42,729 nt of DNA from an uncultured Lewinella sp. Its GTDB lineage: Bacteria > Bacteroidota > Bacteroidia > Chitinophagales > Saprospiraceae. The position numbers were made by a program, and so were the translations under genes. The stretch is taken from contig CAJXPD010000057.1 in the NCBI GenBank assembly GCA_913057785.1, forward strand, positions 1 through 42,729. Reading direction: 5' to 3'. Of this stretch, positions 7,857 to 17,027 are shown piece after piece (positions within the stretch are counted from its first letter, which is position 1; every line of letters begins with the position of its first letter). A model generated the notes under the pieces. It worked only from the letters and a program-made list of their open reading frames with translations. It had not been told where the DNA came from and searched no databases.

Positions 7857-10154
7857 ATGAAGAGGACCAACTATATTCTTTTGTTCTTGTTGCTTTCCCT
7901 GGCGTTAGGTCATATTCCCCTTGCTGCCCAGCATCAAAGCCCGGTTATGGGGGGAGAGGCGCGCTTAGCATCCTGGAAAATTCATGTGGAGATGAAGACC
8001 CAATCCAAATACAAGGATCTGAAGTGGCGGGCAGTTGGCCCTGAACAACAAGGAGGAAGAATAGAGACTATCGCTTGTCATCCAGACGATCCCTATACGA
8101 TATATGTAGGTGCTGGTTCTGGTGGACTGTGGAAGTCTGAAAACCATGGAACGACCTGGACTCCAATTTTTGATAATCAGCCCACTTTCGCCATGGGGTC
8201 TATAGCCATAGCCCCTTCTGATCCAGATGTGCTCTGGCTGGGAACGGGTGAGGTGTTAATGGCTCGCAGTTCCTATTCCGGATTAGGTATTTTCAAATCC
8301 CTGGATGCGGGTAAATCCTGGCAGCACATGGGATTGGCAGATTCCTATCATATCCCTAAAATTGTGATAGATCCCAAGAATCCCAATATCGTCTATGCTG
8401 CAGCACTAGGACATAATTATTCTTACAACGAAGAACGAGGCGTCTTCAAAACAACAGACGGTGGCAAATCATGGGAGAAGTCTCTGTACATTTCAGAGCA
8501 GGTCGGCGTGGTAGATATAGTTATGGACCCTGACGATAATGAGACCCTTTATGCCGTCACTTGGGAAAGAGACCGGAAGGCCTGGAACAATATCATTGCA
8601 GGTACAGGTAGTGGTATTTACAAGACCATTGATGGCGGAAAAAGCTGGAAACGTCTCACCAATGGCTTACCTACGGGCGAGCATGTAGGTCGCATTGGCT
8701 TGTCGATTGCGCCCTCTAATCCAAACGTGATCTATGCGATTATGGATAATCAGACACCTGATACTACGCAAAGACGTGGTCGTATTGGAGGGGAATTATA
8801 CAGAAGTGATGATAAAGGCCAATCCTGGAAAAAGACGCATGAGGGACCATTTATCACTGGAATTGGATATGACTTTTGCCTCGTTAGGGTTTCCCCAAAA
8901 GATGAAAATCAAGTTTTCGTACCGGGTTGGAAATTGGTCCATAGCAAAGATGGAGGCAAGACCTTTGACTATGCTGGTGAAACGATTGTGCACATTCTTC
9001 CAAATGATATTCGCGGTATGCATCTTGATATGCACGAATTATGGATTGATCCCAAAAACCCTGACCGCCTGTTACTTGGCAATGACGGAGGATTTTACGT
9101 CTCCTGGGATGAGGGAACCAATTGGCTACATTACAACAACTTGCCGATTGCCGAATTTTATGCTGTTTCCGTTGATAATGACGAGCCCTACAATATTTAT
9201 GGCGGAACCCAGGATTGTGCGGCGCTAGTGGGACCTGGTACACATGATGTAAATGATCGATTGACAAAATATGGAGTGGAAGACCCCTGGAAGCATATCT
9301 ACTTGGATCGCTGGGGGGGAGGAGATAGTTACTTTACTGAACGTGACCCAGAAAACCATGATGTGATCTACTATGAACATCAGTTTGGCGTCTTAAGGAG
9401 GAAGAATATGAAAACGGGAGAAACCAGGGATATTCAGCCCCGAGCTTCCAAGGGAGAGACACCCTATCGACAAAATTGGATGACTCCCTTTCTCCTGTCG
9501 AAATATGCCTCATCAACGCTTTACTATGGTGGGCATATGATGTTCAAATCTCTAGATCAGGGTGAGACTTGGGATGTCATCAGTCCAGATCTATCTACAG
9601 AGCCAGGACCGGAAAAGCAGGGCAACGTACCTTTTGGAACCATTACTTCCATCTCAGAGTCCAATCATGCTCAGGGACATCTACTCATCGGTACGGATGA
9701 CGGCAACTTGCAATACACAAGCAACGACGGTAAGACATGGTCTCAAATCGATGGGAATTTGCCAGATAAATGGGTAAGTCGAGTCCGGATATCTATGCAT
9801 GAATCAAACACCTTCTACGTGACCTTTACGGGTTATCGCGATGATGATTTTCAGACCTATATCTATAAATCGATTGATCAAGGCCAATCTTGGTCCTCCC
9901 TTTCTGGCAATTTACCTCCTGAACCCATCAATGTAGTTACAGAGGATCCTAGAGATAAGAATGTCCTATATGTCGGTACCGATCTGGGCGTTTATGTCAC
10001 CCTGGACGGTGGTAAGGAGTGGCATTCCTTGTCTAATTCAATTCCAAGCTGTGCCGTTCATGATCTAGTCATACAGGAACGAGACTTGGATCTTGTTGCC
10101 GGAACTCATGGGAGAAGTGCTTTTGTATTAGATATTGAGAGGATTATCCGCTAA
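7857..10154 (+). CDS. Secreted Asp-box (BNR/sortilin-like) beta-propeller protein
   Basis: 765 residues with an N-terminal signal (YILLFLLLSLALGHIPLAAQ). I count about eleven Asp-box motifs (S/T-x-D-x-G-x-x-W), among them SENHGTTW, SLDAGKSW, TTDGGKSW, TIDGGKSW, SDDKGQSW, SWDEGTNW, SLDQGETW, SIDQGQSW and TLDGGKEW. That is enough for two consecutive seven-bladed propellers, as in VPS10/sortilin-type or xyloglucanase-like folds. Such proteins are often annotated as glycosyl hydrolases, but I cannot identify a catalytic dyad, so binding, protease inhibition or hydrolysis all remain possible. It lacks the C-terminal extension of its paralogue at 11391. Alignable segments such as AALGH, ERGVF/ERGVY and GLPTG show the two genes are duplicates. 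It stands between a terminator/promoter pair and a convergent gene, so it is probably monocistronic. Confidence 0.85.
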   Translation: MKRTNYILLFLLLSLALGHIPLAAQHQSPVMGGEARLASWKIHVEMKTQSKYKDLKWRAVGPEQQGGRIETIACHPDDPYTIYVGAGSGGLWKSENHGTTWTPIFDNQPTFAMGSIAIAPSDPDVLWLGTGEVLMARSSYSGLGIFKSLDAGKSWQHMGLADSYHIPKIVIDPKNPNIVYAAALGHNYSYNEERGVFKTTDGGKSWEKSLYISEQVGVVDIVMDPDDNETLYAVTWERDRKAWNNIIAGTGSGIYKTIDGGKSWKRLTNGLPTGEHVGRIGLSIAPSNPNVIYAIMDNQTPDTTQRRGRIGGELYRSDDKGQSWKKTHEGPFITGIGYDFCLVRVSPKDENQVFVPGWKLVHSKDGGKTFDYAGETIVHILPNDIRGMHLDMHELWIDPKNPDRLLLGNDGGFYVSWDEGTNWLHYNNLPIAEFYAVSVDNDEPYNIYGGTQDCAALVGPGTHDVNDRLTKYGVEDPWKHIYLDRWGGGDSYFTERDPENHDVIYYEHQFGVLRRKNMKTGETRDIQPRASKGETPYRQNWMTPFLLSKYASSTLYYGGHMMFKSLDQGETWDVISPDLSTEPGPEKQGNVPFGTITSISESNHAQGHLLIGTDDGNLQYTSNDGKTWSQIDGNLPDKWVSRVRISMHESNTFYVTFTGYRDDDFQTYIYKSIDQGQSWSSLSGNLPPEPINVVTEDPRDKNVLYVGTDLGVYVTLDGGKEWHSLSNSIPSCAVHDLVIQERDLDLVAGTHGRSAFVLDIERIIR

Positions 10155-10257
10155 AGAAGGACGTACACCCATTAGCGAGCCCCAAATCAATCCATTTATC
10201 ACCACATCATTCTTTCGCAGTACTTCCTAATGGACCTAAGTCACTGGTGAATCATGA

Positions 10258-11250
10258 TCACATGGTACTGCCAAGGCGTTCCAATAGGGCCTTGGTAGCT
10301 CGTATTCCGTCAGGTTCGCTCAATCTAGTCCCTTCATATTCGATACCGATATATCCAGCATACCCTGCGGCTTTGACGATATCCAACATTTTCTGGTAAT
10401 CAATGATCGTCTCATTCCCTTGAGCATCAAAATCATAGGATTTCGCACTCACACCTTTGGCATAAGGCATCATCTCTTTCACTCCCAAATAACGATCGTA
10501 AGCCTCTTCACAATCATTGTTTTGCGTGCTTCCCCACTTTTTGGCCGTACAGAAATTGCCGAAATCCGGTAGCGTTCCACAATTGTCCATGTTGATCTGC
10601 TCAATTACATTCGCCACCCACTTGGCATCGGAGGAAAATAGACCATGATTTTCAATAACTACATTAATGTTTTCTTTTTGGGCGTACGCTGCCAATTTAC
10701 CCAATCCATCCACTAGGGCATTGCTGACTTCTTCGCGACCTCCATCCCCAAAAGCATTGATTCGAATGGAATGTCCTTCCAACAATTTTGTAGCATCCAC
10801 CCATTTGTAGTGGTTTTCAACGGCTTGCTGTCGTGCAGTCGCATCTGGATTGCCTAAATCACCCTCATCATCTACCATCACGAGCAGATTCTCGACTCCG
10901 ATATCCTTTGCTCTCTGGTTAAGATCTATAAAGTAGGGATCTTTGCCTGCGTGCTCAAGATATAGGCTGCTGACATATTCGACGGCAGAGATGTTATAAT
11001 CCTCTTTTGCAATTTTTGCAAAATCCTCAACTTGCAGGTCTCCTGCCTTAAATGCTCGATTGAGGGACCATTGTGCCAGGGAAATCTTGAAAAACAATTC
11101 CTTAGATGCTGGTTGATCTGATTCCGTCATGTCTTCTGATTCATTGTTGGAGGATGCACCGCTACAAGACCAGGTATTAAGCAATGCTATAGAAGGGAGC
11201 GCATAAACGCTTTGCTTGAGAAATCTTCTTCTGTTTGTTAGTGAATTCAT
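10258..11250 (-). CDS. Exported sugar phosphate isomerase/epimerase-like TIM barrel
   Basis: 330 residues. The N-terminus has a classic twin-arginine motif, NRRRFLKQS, then ALPSIALLNTWSCSG; the Cys could be lipidated but the lipobox is poor. An acidic Ser/Asn/Glu linker of ~20 residues precedes the barrel. PF01261-type features are KISLAQWSLNRAF, ISAVEYVSSLYLEHA, ENLLVMVDDEGDLG, HSIRINAFGDGG, NVVIENHGLFSS, CGTLPDFGNFC and GYIGIEYEGTRLSEPDG; the Glu, His and Asp of VIENHG and PDFGNF are the likely metal ligands. The exact reaction is unknown; exported homologues may act on keto-sugars. It lies on the opposite strand between two paralogous propellers, suggesting insertion or rearrangement between duplicated genes. 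Confidence 0.85.
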   Translation of the reverse strand: MNSLTNRRRFLKQSVYALPSIALLNTWSCSGASSNNESEDMTESDQPASKELFFKISLAQWSLNRAFKAGDLQVEDFAKIAKEDYNISAVEYVSSLYLEHAGKDPYFIDLNQRAKDIGVENLLVMVDDEGDLGNPDATARQQAVENHYKWVDATKLLEGHSIRINAFGDGGREEVSNALVDGLGKLAAYAQKENINVVIENHGLFSSDAKWVANVIEQINMDNCGTLPDFGNFCTAKKWGSTQNNDCEEAYDRYLGVKEMMPYAKGVSAKSYDFDAQGNETIIDYQKMLDIVKAAGYAGYIGIEYEGTRLSEPDGIRATKALLERLGSTM

Positions 11251-11390
11251 ATTTTTTCAATTAGGAGACTTAAGATACGAATCTATGCGGTTTTGCCAGA
11301 TGTACCTCCTAATCTCTCGCAATATCTTCCACTAGGTTAGCTGCAAACATTTCTTATTTTAGGTGCTCGTTTCAAAAATGTCAAAAAAAT

Positions 11391-14300
11391 ATGAGGAGAG
11401 CCTTAACTTTCAATCTTTTGGGCCTATTAGGCATGGCCCTTTTGTGTTTTTTGGATTTCCAACCCCTTCAAGCACAATCCAGTAATGCAAATATGATCAT
11501 TGATAGCTCGGCCTACAGTGGCTTAGCTTATCGTATGGCGGGCCCATATCGAGGAGGTAGATCCACTGCTGTTACGGGAATTCCCGGGAAACCCTTTCAA
11601 TTTCTGATGGGGACCACCGGAGGAGGAGTTTGGCGTACCGATGATGCCGGGACCAACTGGAAAAATATCACCGACGGATTTTTTGGAGGTTCGGTAGGTG
11701 CCTTGGCTATTGCTGATGCTGACCCTAATATTATCTATGTGGGAACAGGTTCTGCTGATCCTAGAGGTAATACTTCTACGGGAAAAGGCGTGTACAAGTC
11801 TGATGATGGTGGTAAAACATGGTCCTTTTCAGGCTTGCCTGAAGCCGGCCAAATTGGGAAGATCCGGGTGCACCCAAAGGATCCAAATTTGGTATATGTT
11901 GCTGCTTTAGGTCACCTGTTCGGCCCGAACAAGGAACGAGGCGTATACCGATCGAAGAATGGCGGAGCAGACTGGGAAGCGGTCCTGCAAGTCGGAGATT
12001 CAACGGGCGCCGTTTCTTTAGCCATGAATCCGCAGAATCCCCGTGAAATATACGCGGGCATGTGGCGTGCCGAAAGGAAGCCATGGTCTATGATTAGTGG
12101 TTCTGAAGAGGGGGGCGTATATAAGACTACTGATGGAGGAGATACCTGGAAGAAATTAGAAGGTGGTTTACCAACCGGAATGACGGGCAAGGTCGGTCTA
12201 ACGGTTTCCCCAGTCAATCCTGATCGCGTGTGGGCGATCATTGAAGCTGAGCCAGCAGGTGGCGTCTATCGGTCAGATAATGCCGGCAAAAGCTGGAAAA
12301 AGATTAATAACGAAAATAAGCTTAGACAAAGGGCTTGGTATTACACCCATGTTGTTGCAGATCCTAAGGATGAGAATACCGTCTATGCGCTCAATACCAG
12401 TCTTTACAGATCTGTAGACGGAGGCGTTACCTACAAGAATATCCCCGTCCCGCACGGAGATATCCACGACCTCTGGGTTAATCCCGATAATCCTTCTATC
12501 ATGATTGTCGCCGATGATGGGGGAGCCCAGGTAACTTTAAATGCGGGTAAGAGTTGGTCAACCTACCATAACCAACCTACCGCTGAATTGTATGGCGTAG
12601 TTGTAGACAATGGATTTCCCTACCGTTTATATGGTGCCCAACAAGACAATACGACCATTAGTGTACCCGCATGGGCCTCCAACAATACTTTGCATCCTAA
12701 GCAGCTTTGGTATTCTGTAGGTGGATGTGAGACTGGACCGATTGCATTACATCCTGATTATCCAGAAGTGATCTACGCAGGTTGCTATGGTGGGGCAATG
12801 GACCGCTATGACCTCCCACAGGATCAGGTTCAGAATATTATGGCCTATCCACAGTTACAACTGGGAGAAGCTGCAAAGAACCTGAAGTACCGCTTCCAGT
12901 GGGTGGCGCCAATGGCTGTATCTCCACACGATCGCAATGAAGTGTATCATGGTTCTCAACACGTGCACCGCTCTAAGGACGGAGGTAAAACTTTCGAGGT
13001 GATCAGTCCAGATTTGAGTACCAATACAGCCGCTCACCAAGACTATTCCGGAGGACCTATCAACCATGATATCACAGGTGTGGAGATCTACAATGTGGTA
13101 TTTGAAATTGTGGTGGATCCACACGAGGCTAATACGGTCTGGGCAGGAACGGATGACGGTCGTGTTCACATCACACAGAATGCTGGACAAAACTGGCAAG
13201 AGATTACTCCTCCTAAGATGCCGCAGTTTGGAACTGTTAATAAGATCGAAGTATCCAGTCATCAGGCTGGAAGAGCATTCATGGCCGTGCAGAAGTACCG
13301 CTTCGACGATTTCAAGCCGTACATTTACATGACCAATGACCATGGTAAGAACTGGACCCTGCTGACCAACGGGAGAAATGGTATTCCTGTTGATTATCCT
13401 GTGCGCGTAGTCCGGGAAGATCCGGATCGAAAAGGCTTGTTATATGCGGGAACTGAATTTGGTGTATTTGTTTCTTTCGATGAGGGAAAACACTGGCAGC
13501 CCTTGCAACAAAATCTACCAGTCACCCCTGTAACAGACCTTCGTGTTCACCAGCAAGATATTGTTATATCCACACAAGGAAGATCGTTCTGGATATTGGA
13601 TGATATTACCCCACTTCACAAATTGGACAAAGAGCTGGAAGCAAAAGAAGCACACCTTTTTCAACCCAGACCTGCCTATAAGGTCAATGATAAGGGAGTA
13701 GGTTTCCTAGCGGAATATGCTCCAAAAGCTAAACCGAGCGGGGCCATTTTACATTACTTTCTGAAAGACAAAGCAGATGCGGAAGTAAAGGTTGAAATTA
13801 TTGACGAACAAGCTCGTGTGGTACGTACCTACTCCAGTGATACAACCACAGCTAAGAAGCATAAGACGCCTATTCTAAAGATTGATCCAGGTACACAGCG
13901 ATTCAACTGGGACTTAACCTACGAGGGGCCAACTTTAGTAGAAGGTACCATCATTTGGGGATACGCTGGCGGCGTAAAAGCTCCTCCAGGGACGTATGAT
14001 ATCAAGCTCACTTACAAAGATCAATCTTATACGCAGAGTGTCGAGGTCAAGGAGGACCCAAGAATCGCTGAAGATATTAGCGATCAGGACTATCAAGATC
14101 AATTGTCGCTTGGGTTGGAATTACGGGATGCCATCAATGAGGTTCACGAATCTATTGCTGAACTTCAGAGCATCAAGAAACAGATCAATTGGCTGAAGGA
14201 TCAAACCGATAATGAAGAAGTGCAAAGTTTGGCCAAGAGCTTGACGGAGAACTTAACTAGCTACGAAGAGCAGCTCATGCAAACGAAGAATAAATCCAAT

Positions 14301-14567
14301 CAAGATCCAATTCGCTTTGCGCCGAAACTCGACAATCAACTCATAGAGACTTACAACTATGTGACTGGCCCTGATGGATATATTTCTGGGGGTAGAGAAG
14401 GGAAGCCAAATAAGGCCGCTTACGATAGATGGGGAGACCTGGAAGAAGAATGGGGAGACTTAAAAGTGAAAGTCGAGCAAGCCATAGAAGAAAGCGTAGA
14501 GCAATTCAACAAAATAGTAGAAGAGAAGAGCATTATCGGGGTGAAGCGAAAGAAGACTCGGAGCTAG
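11391..14567 (+). CDS. Large secreted Asp-box propeller protein with C-terminal Ig-like and coiled-coil region
   Basis: 1058 residues with signal peptide (RALTFNLLGLLGMALLCFLDF up to QAQ). Residues ~40-740 hold about eleven Asp-boxes (TDDAGTNW, SDDGGKTW, TTDGGDTW, SDNAGKSW, TLNAGKSW, SKDGGKTF, TNDHGKNW, SFDEGKHW and others), consistent with a double seven-bladed sortilin-like propeller. After WILDDITPLHKL comes ~100 residues resembling a FlgD-type Ig-like domain (VKVEIIDEQARVVRTY, APPGTYDIKLTYKDQSY). The last ~150 residues are charged and helical (ELRDAINEVHESIAELQSIK), probably coiled coil. This matches the ~1000-residue 'glycosyl hydrolase' or 'VPS10 domain' proteins common in marine Bacteroidota, whose activity is not established. 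A terminator follows about 100 bp downstream. Confidence 0.87.
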   Translation: MRRALTFNLLGLLGMALLCFLDFQPLQAQSSNANMIIDSSAYSGLAYRMAGPYRGGRSTAVTGIPGKPFQFLMGTTGGGVWRTDDAGTNWKNITDGFFGGSVGALAIADADPNIIYVGTGSADPRGNTSTGKGVYKSDDGGKTWSFSGLPEAGQIGKIRVHPKDPNLVYVAALGHLFGPNKERGVYRSKNGGADWEAVLQVGDSTGAVSLAMNPQNPREIYAGMWRAERKPWSMISGSEEGGVYKTTDGGDTWKKLEGGLPTGMTGKVGLTVSPVNPDRVWAIIEAEPAGGVYRSDNAGKSWKKINNENKLRQRAWYYTHVVADPKDENTVYALNTSLYRSVDGGVTYKNIPVPHGDIHDLWVNPDNPSIMIVADDGGAQVTLNAGKSWSTYHNQPTAELYGVVVDNGFPYRLYGAQQDNTTISVPAWASNNTLHPKQLWYSVGGCETGPIALHPDYPEVIYAGCYGGAMDRYDLPQDQVQNIMAYPQLQLGEAAKNLKYRFQWVAPMAVSPHDRNEVYHGSQHVHRSKDGGKTFEVISPDLSTNTAAHQDYSGGPINHDITGVEIYNVVFEIVVDPHEANTVWAGTDDGRVHITQNAGQNWQEITPPKMPQFGTVNKIEVSSHQAGRAFMAVQKYRFDDFKPYIYMTNDHGKNWTLLTNGRNGIPVDYPVRVVREDPDRKGLLYAGTEFGVFVSFDEGKHWQPLQQNLPVTPVTDLRVHQQDIVISTQGRSFWILDDITPLHKLDKELEAKEAHLFQPRPAYKVNDKGVGFLAEYAPKAKPSGAILHYFLKDKADAEVKVEIIDEQARVVRTYSSDTTTAKKHKTPILKIDPGTQRFNWDLTYEGPTLVEGTIIWGYAGGVKAPPGTYDIKLTYKDQSYTQSVEVKEDPRIAEDISDQDYQDQLSLGLELRDAINEVHESIAELQSIKKQINWLKDQTDNEEVQSLAKSLTENLTSYEEQLMQTKNKSNQDPIRFAPKLDNQLIETYNYVTGPDGYISGGREGKPNKAAYDRWGDLEEEWGDLKVKVEQAIEESVEQFNKIVEEKSIIGVKRKKTRS

Positions 14568-14666
14568 ATCAATAGCTTCCATCTGAAAATAAGAACGTGT
14601 TTGAGCATTGCTTTAGGAGGGATTTGTCCCAAATTGACCTAATTGCAATCTGTGAACGCGTCTCGA

Positions 14667-14719
14667 AAAGTAGGGTAGTTGCCAGCTTTGATAGGCAGCT
14701 ACTCTACTTTCACTTTTTT
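14667..14719 (+). terminator. Rho-independent terminator after the large Asp-box protein
   Basis: A 17-bp stem (14667-14683 with 14694-14710) containing two G-U wobbles encloses a 10-nt loop and is followed by CAC and six T residues. It lies in the 178-bp gap between the propeller gene and the next start codon, so it also sits in the upstream region of the S9 peptidase gene. Confidence 0.8.
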
Positions 14720-14745
14720 ATAAGCCGATCAAAACTAGTATACAC

Positions 14746-16962
14746 ATGCGTACGGTTTCCTACCTATTCTCAGTCATCGCTTTAGTATTACTTTACTCAC
14801 CTTTAGTGTTAGGCCAAACCTCTTTCAGTCCGGCTGATGCCTTAAAGGTGAAATCCCTCCGCAGTACGATGCTCAGCCCCGATGGAAATTATATGGCGGC
14901 CTTACGATCTGAATCCGTAAAGAACAGATTTGATGTTGATCATTTTCGCTTTCGAGACCCATCCTATATTCGGCCGGCCGCTTACGAACTCGTTTTGTAC
15001 GCACTGGACAAGAAAACCTCTGGTGTAATTACGACTGGAAACATCCAAAATTTGGAGTGGTCACCCAATGGGTCGAGCTTAGCTTTTCTAAAAGTACGTG
15101 ACAATCAATTGCGATTGAATGTATATTCACTGGCGACGCAGCAACCGAAAGAGGTCTCTCTAAGTAATGACCTTATGATTTCGAGTAATTCGATACTAGA
15201 ATGGATGCCTGATAATCAGACGATCTTGATTTATCAACGTAGTCCAGGTTGGATGAAAAAGGGAATGGAAATGTATAAAGAAGCGGCAGAGGGTCCTACC
15301 ACTGTGTACAGTTCAGAAGAGCCTTTTTTGAAATGGGATGCCATTGGCAATCACAGTAGTCTTTCTCTTCTCAGTAGTGTAAATGTGACTACTGGCCAAA
15401 CAGTAGGGATATTGCCAGAAGGAAGATATTCTAACATAAAGCTAGACAAGGAGCAAGGAAACTTCATTGCCTTTCAAGTCACCAAGCCCTTAAAGACCTC
15501 ATACAATAGAAAAGACGGCACTGAATACGCCTGGATGAAAGTAAATGTGGTGGATACCTCTGATATCGTCACGTTGCGAGAAAAAACGAAAACCAGAAAG
15601 CAATACATCTTTAGTCAGAATAATCAGTGGATGGCTTGGGCAGATTCTGGGCATATTAAGATTCAGAACGTAGTAAGTAATGAAATCCTGAATCTCACCG
15701 AAGGAAAGAATAAGCTGAGTGAAACAGATACTACAGCAGTGAAATTCTCTGTGGAAAAATGGAGCAAGAATGCCAACCAGCTGATTGCTCGTTCGAAGCA
15801 AGGGCTGTGGGTGATCGATCGCAGCGCAGGGTCTGTGGAACGATTCCTGGAGTTCGATCCGGATGATAAGAAGGCACCTAAGTATACCGTGCTTGAGTGG
15901 ATGCCAAATGGCGAATCACTCTATCTAGCCTATAGTGCCGCTGACAAATGGGACAGGGGTGTTTTTCAATATGACTTTAAAAAGGACAAGCTTCAGGAGC
16001 TCTTCAGAAGCCAAGAGCTTTACCGATCCTGGCAGATGTCAGAAGATGGCTCTCGTTGGATGTTTCGCTATTCGGATGGCGATCGGCCCGATGAATTGTT
16101 TGTGGCAAATAGCAAGTTAGAAAACAAGTATCAAGTAACAGACTTGAATCCCTGGATCAAGGACAAGAAATTCACGAAAACAGAGTTGATCACTTACTTG
16201 GATACGGATGGAAAAGAACTGTACGGCATACTGTACTACCCAGTTGACTATGATCCTAATAAAAAGTATCCGCTGGTCTGTGAGATCTATGAACGCTTTT
16301 TCGATAATGGCTACCGCAGCTCCATGAATATTGTGGCCAATCATGGCTATTTCGGCTTTCGACCTTCAGTCAATTTAGAACAAGGTAGGCCAGGGGTCGC
16401 CTGGATAAAGGGAGTCACAGCAGGTATCAATAAGCTGATTGAAAAAGGGCTTGTGGATCCAGAAAAGATTGGTGTCCACGGGACGAGCTATGGAGGTTAT
16501 GCCGCCTCCTTATTAATTGCGCAGACCAATCGATTTGCAGCAGCGATTAACATCTCAGGAAAAACCAATATGATTAGCTTCTTAGGGGATAGCCCTCGGA
16601 TTGGCACCCGAAACTATGCAGCGGCTGAGGTAGGACAGGATCGTATTGGGGAATCACTTTGGGAGGCGCCGATGAAGTATATCGAGCATTCTGCCATAAT
16701 GTATGCCGACAAAATGAATACCCCTCATCTGCTGCTGACTGGAGAAGGAGATTGGAATGTGCCCGCAGCTAATACTCGAGAATTGTACTATGCTCTACGT
16801 CGTCTAGGCAAAGAAGTAGTTTGGGTAAATTATAAAACTGCTGGTCATGGTGCGGGCTGGGCTGGCACTGAAGAAACGTACCACGATCAATGGCAGAGAA
16901 TGATGAAATGGTATGCGGATCATTTTGAAAAAAAGGATAAAAAAGAGGGGAAGACGCCCTAA
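14746..16962 (+). CDS. Secreted S9 family (prolyl oligopeptidase-like) serine peptidase
   Basis: 738 residues with a signal peptide (TVSYLFSVIALVLLYSPLVLG) ending before QTSFS. The N-terminal ~480 residues form a TolB/DPP-like propeller (MLSPDGNYMAALRSES, LEWSPNGSSLAFLKV, LEWMPNGESLYLAYSA). The C-terminal ~250 are an alpha/beta hydrolase peptidase domain: KKYPLVCEIYERF, VDPEKIGVHGTSYGGYAASL. The predicted catalytic triad is Ser581 (GTSYGG), Asp669 (GEGDWNVP) and His701 (AGHGAG), with spacing typical of family S9. It should trim short peptides in the periplasm. The aminotransferase gene begins 65 bp downstream and the HD gene follows, all on one strand, so an operon is possible although the functions are not obviously linked. 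Confidence 0.92.
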   Translation: MRTVSYLFSVIALVLLYSPLVLGQTSFSPADALKVKSLRSTMLSPDGNYMAALRSESVKNRFDVDHFRFRDPSYIRPAAYELVLYALDKKTSGVITTGNIQNLEWSPNGSSLAFLKVRDNQLRLNVYSLATQQPKEVSLSNDLMISSNSILEWMPDNQTILIYQRSPGWMKKGMEMYKEAAEGPTTVYSSEEPFLKWDAIGNHSSLSLLSSVNVTTGQTVGILPEGRYSNIKLDKEQGNFIAFQVTKPLKTSYNRKDGTEYAWMKVNVVDTSDIVTLREKTKTRKQYIFSQNNQWMAWADSGHIKIQNVVSNEILNLTEGKNKLSETDTTAVKFSVEKWSKNANQLIARSKQGLWVIDRSAGSVERFLEFDPDDKKAPKYTVLEWMPNGESLYLAYSAADKWDRGVFQYDFKKDKLQELFRSQELYRSWQMSEDGSRWMFRYSDGDRPDELFVANSKLENKYQVTDLNPWIKDKKFTKTELITYLDTDGKELYGILYYPVDYDPNKKYPLVCEIYERFFDNGYRSSMNIVANHGYFGFRPSVNLEQGRPGVAWIKGVTAGINKLIEKGLVDPEKIGVHGTSYGGYAASLLIAQTNRFAAAINISGKTNMISFLGDSPRIGTRNYAAAEVGQDRIGESLWEAPMKYIEHSAIMYADKMNTPHLLLTGEGDWNVPAANTRELYYALRRLGKEVVWVNYKTAGHGAGWAGTEETYHDQWQRMMKWYADHFEKKDKKEGKTP

Positions 16963-17027
16963 TCCCAGCAAGTTACGATGAATGGTAAGCTGGATTCATT
17001 AAAAATTCCATTCCAAATTAGCGGAAA

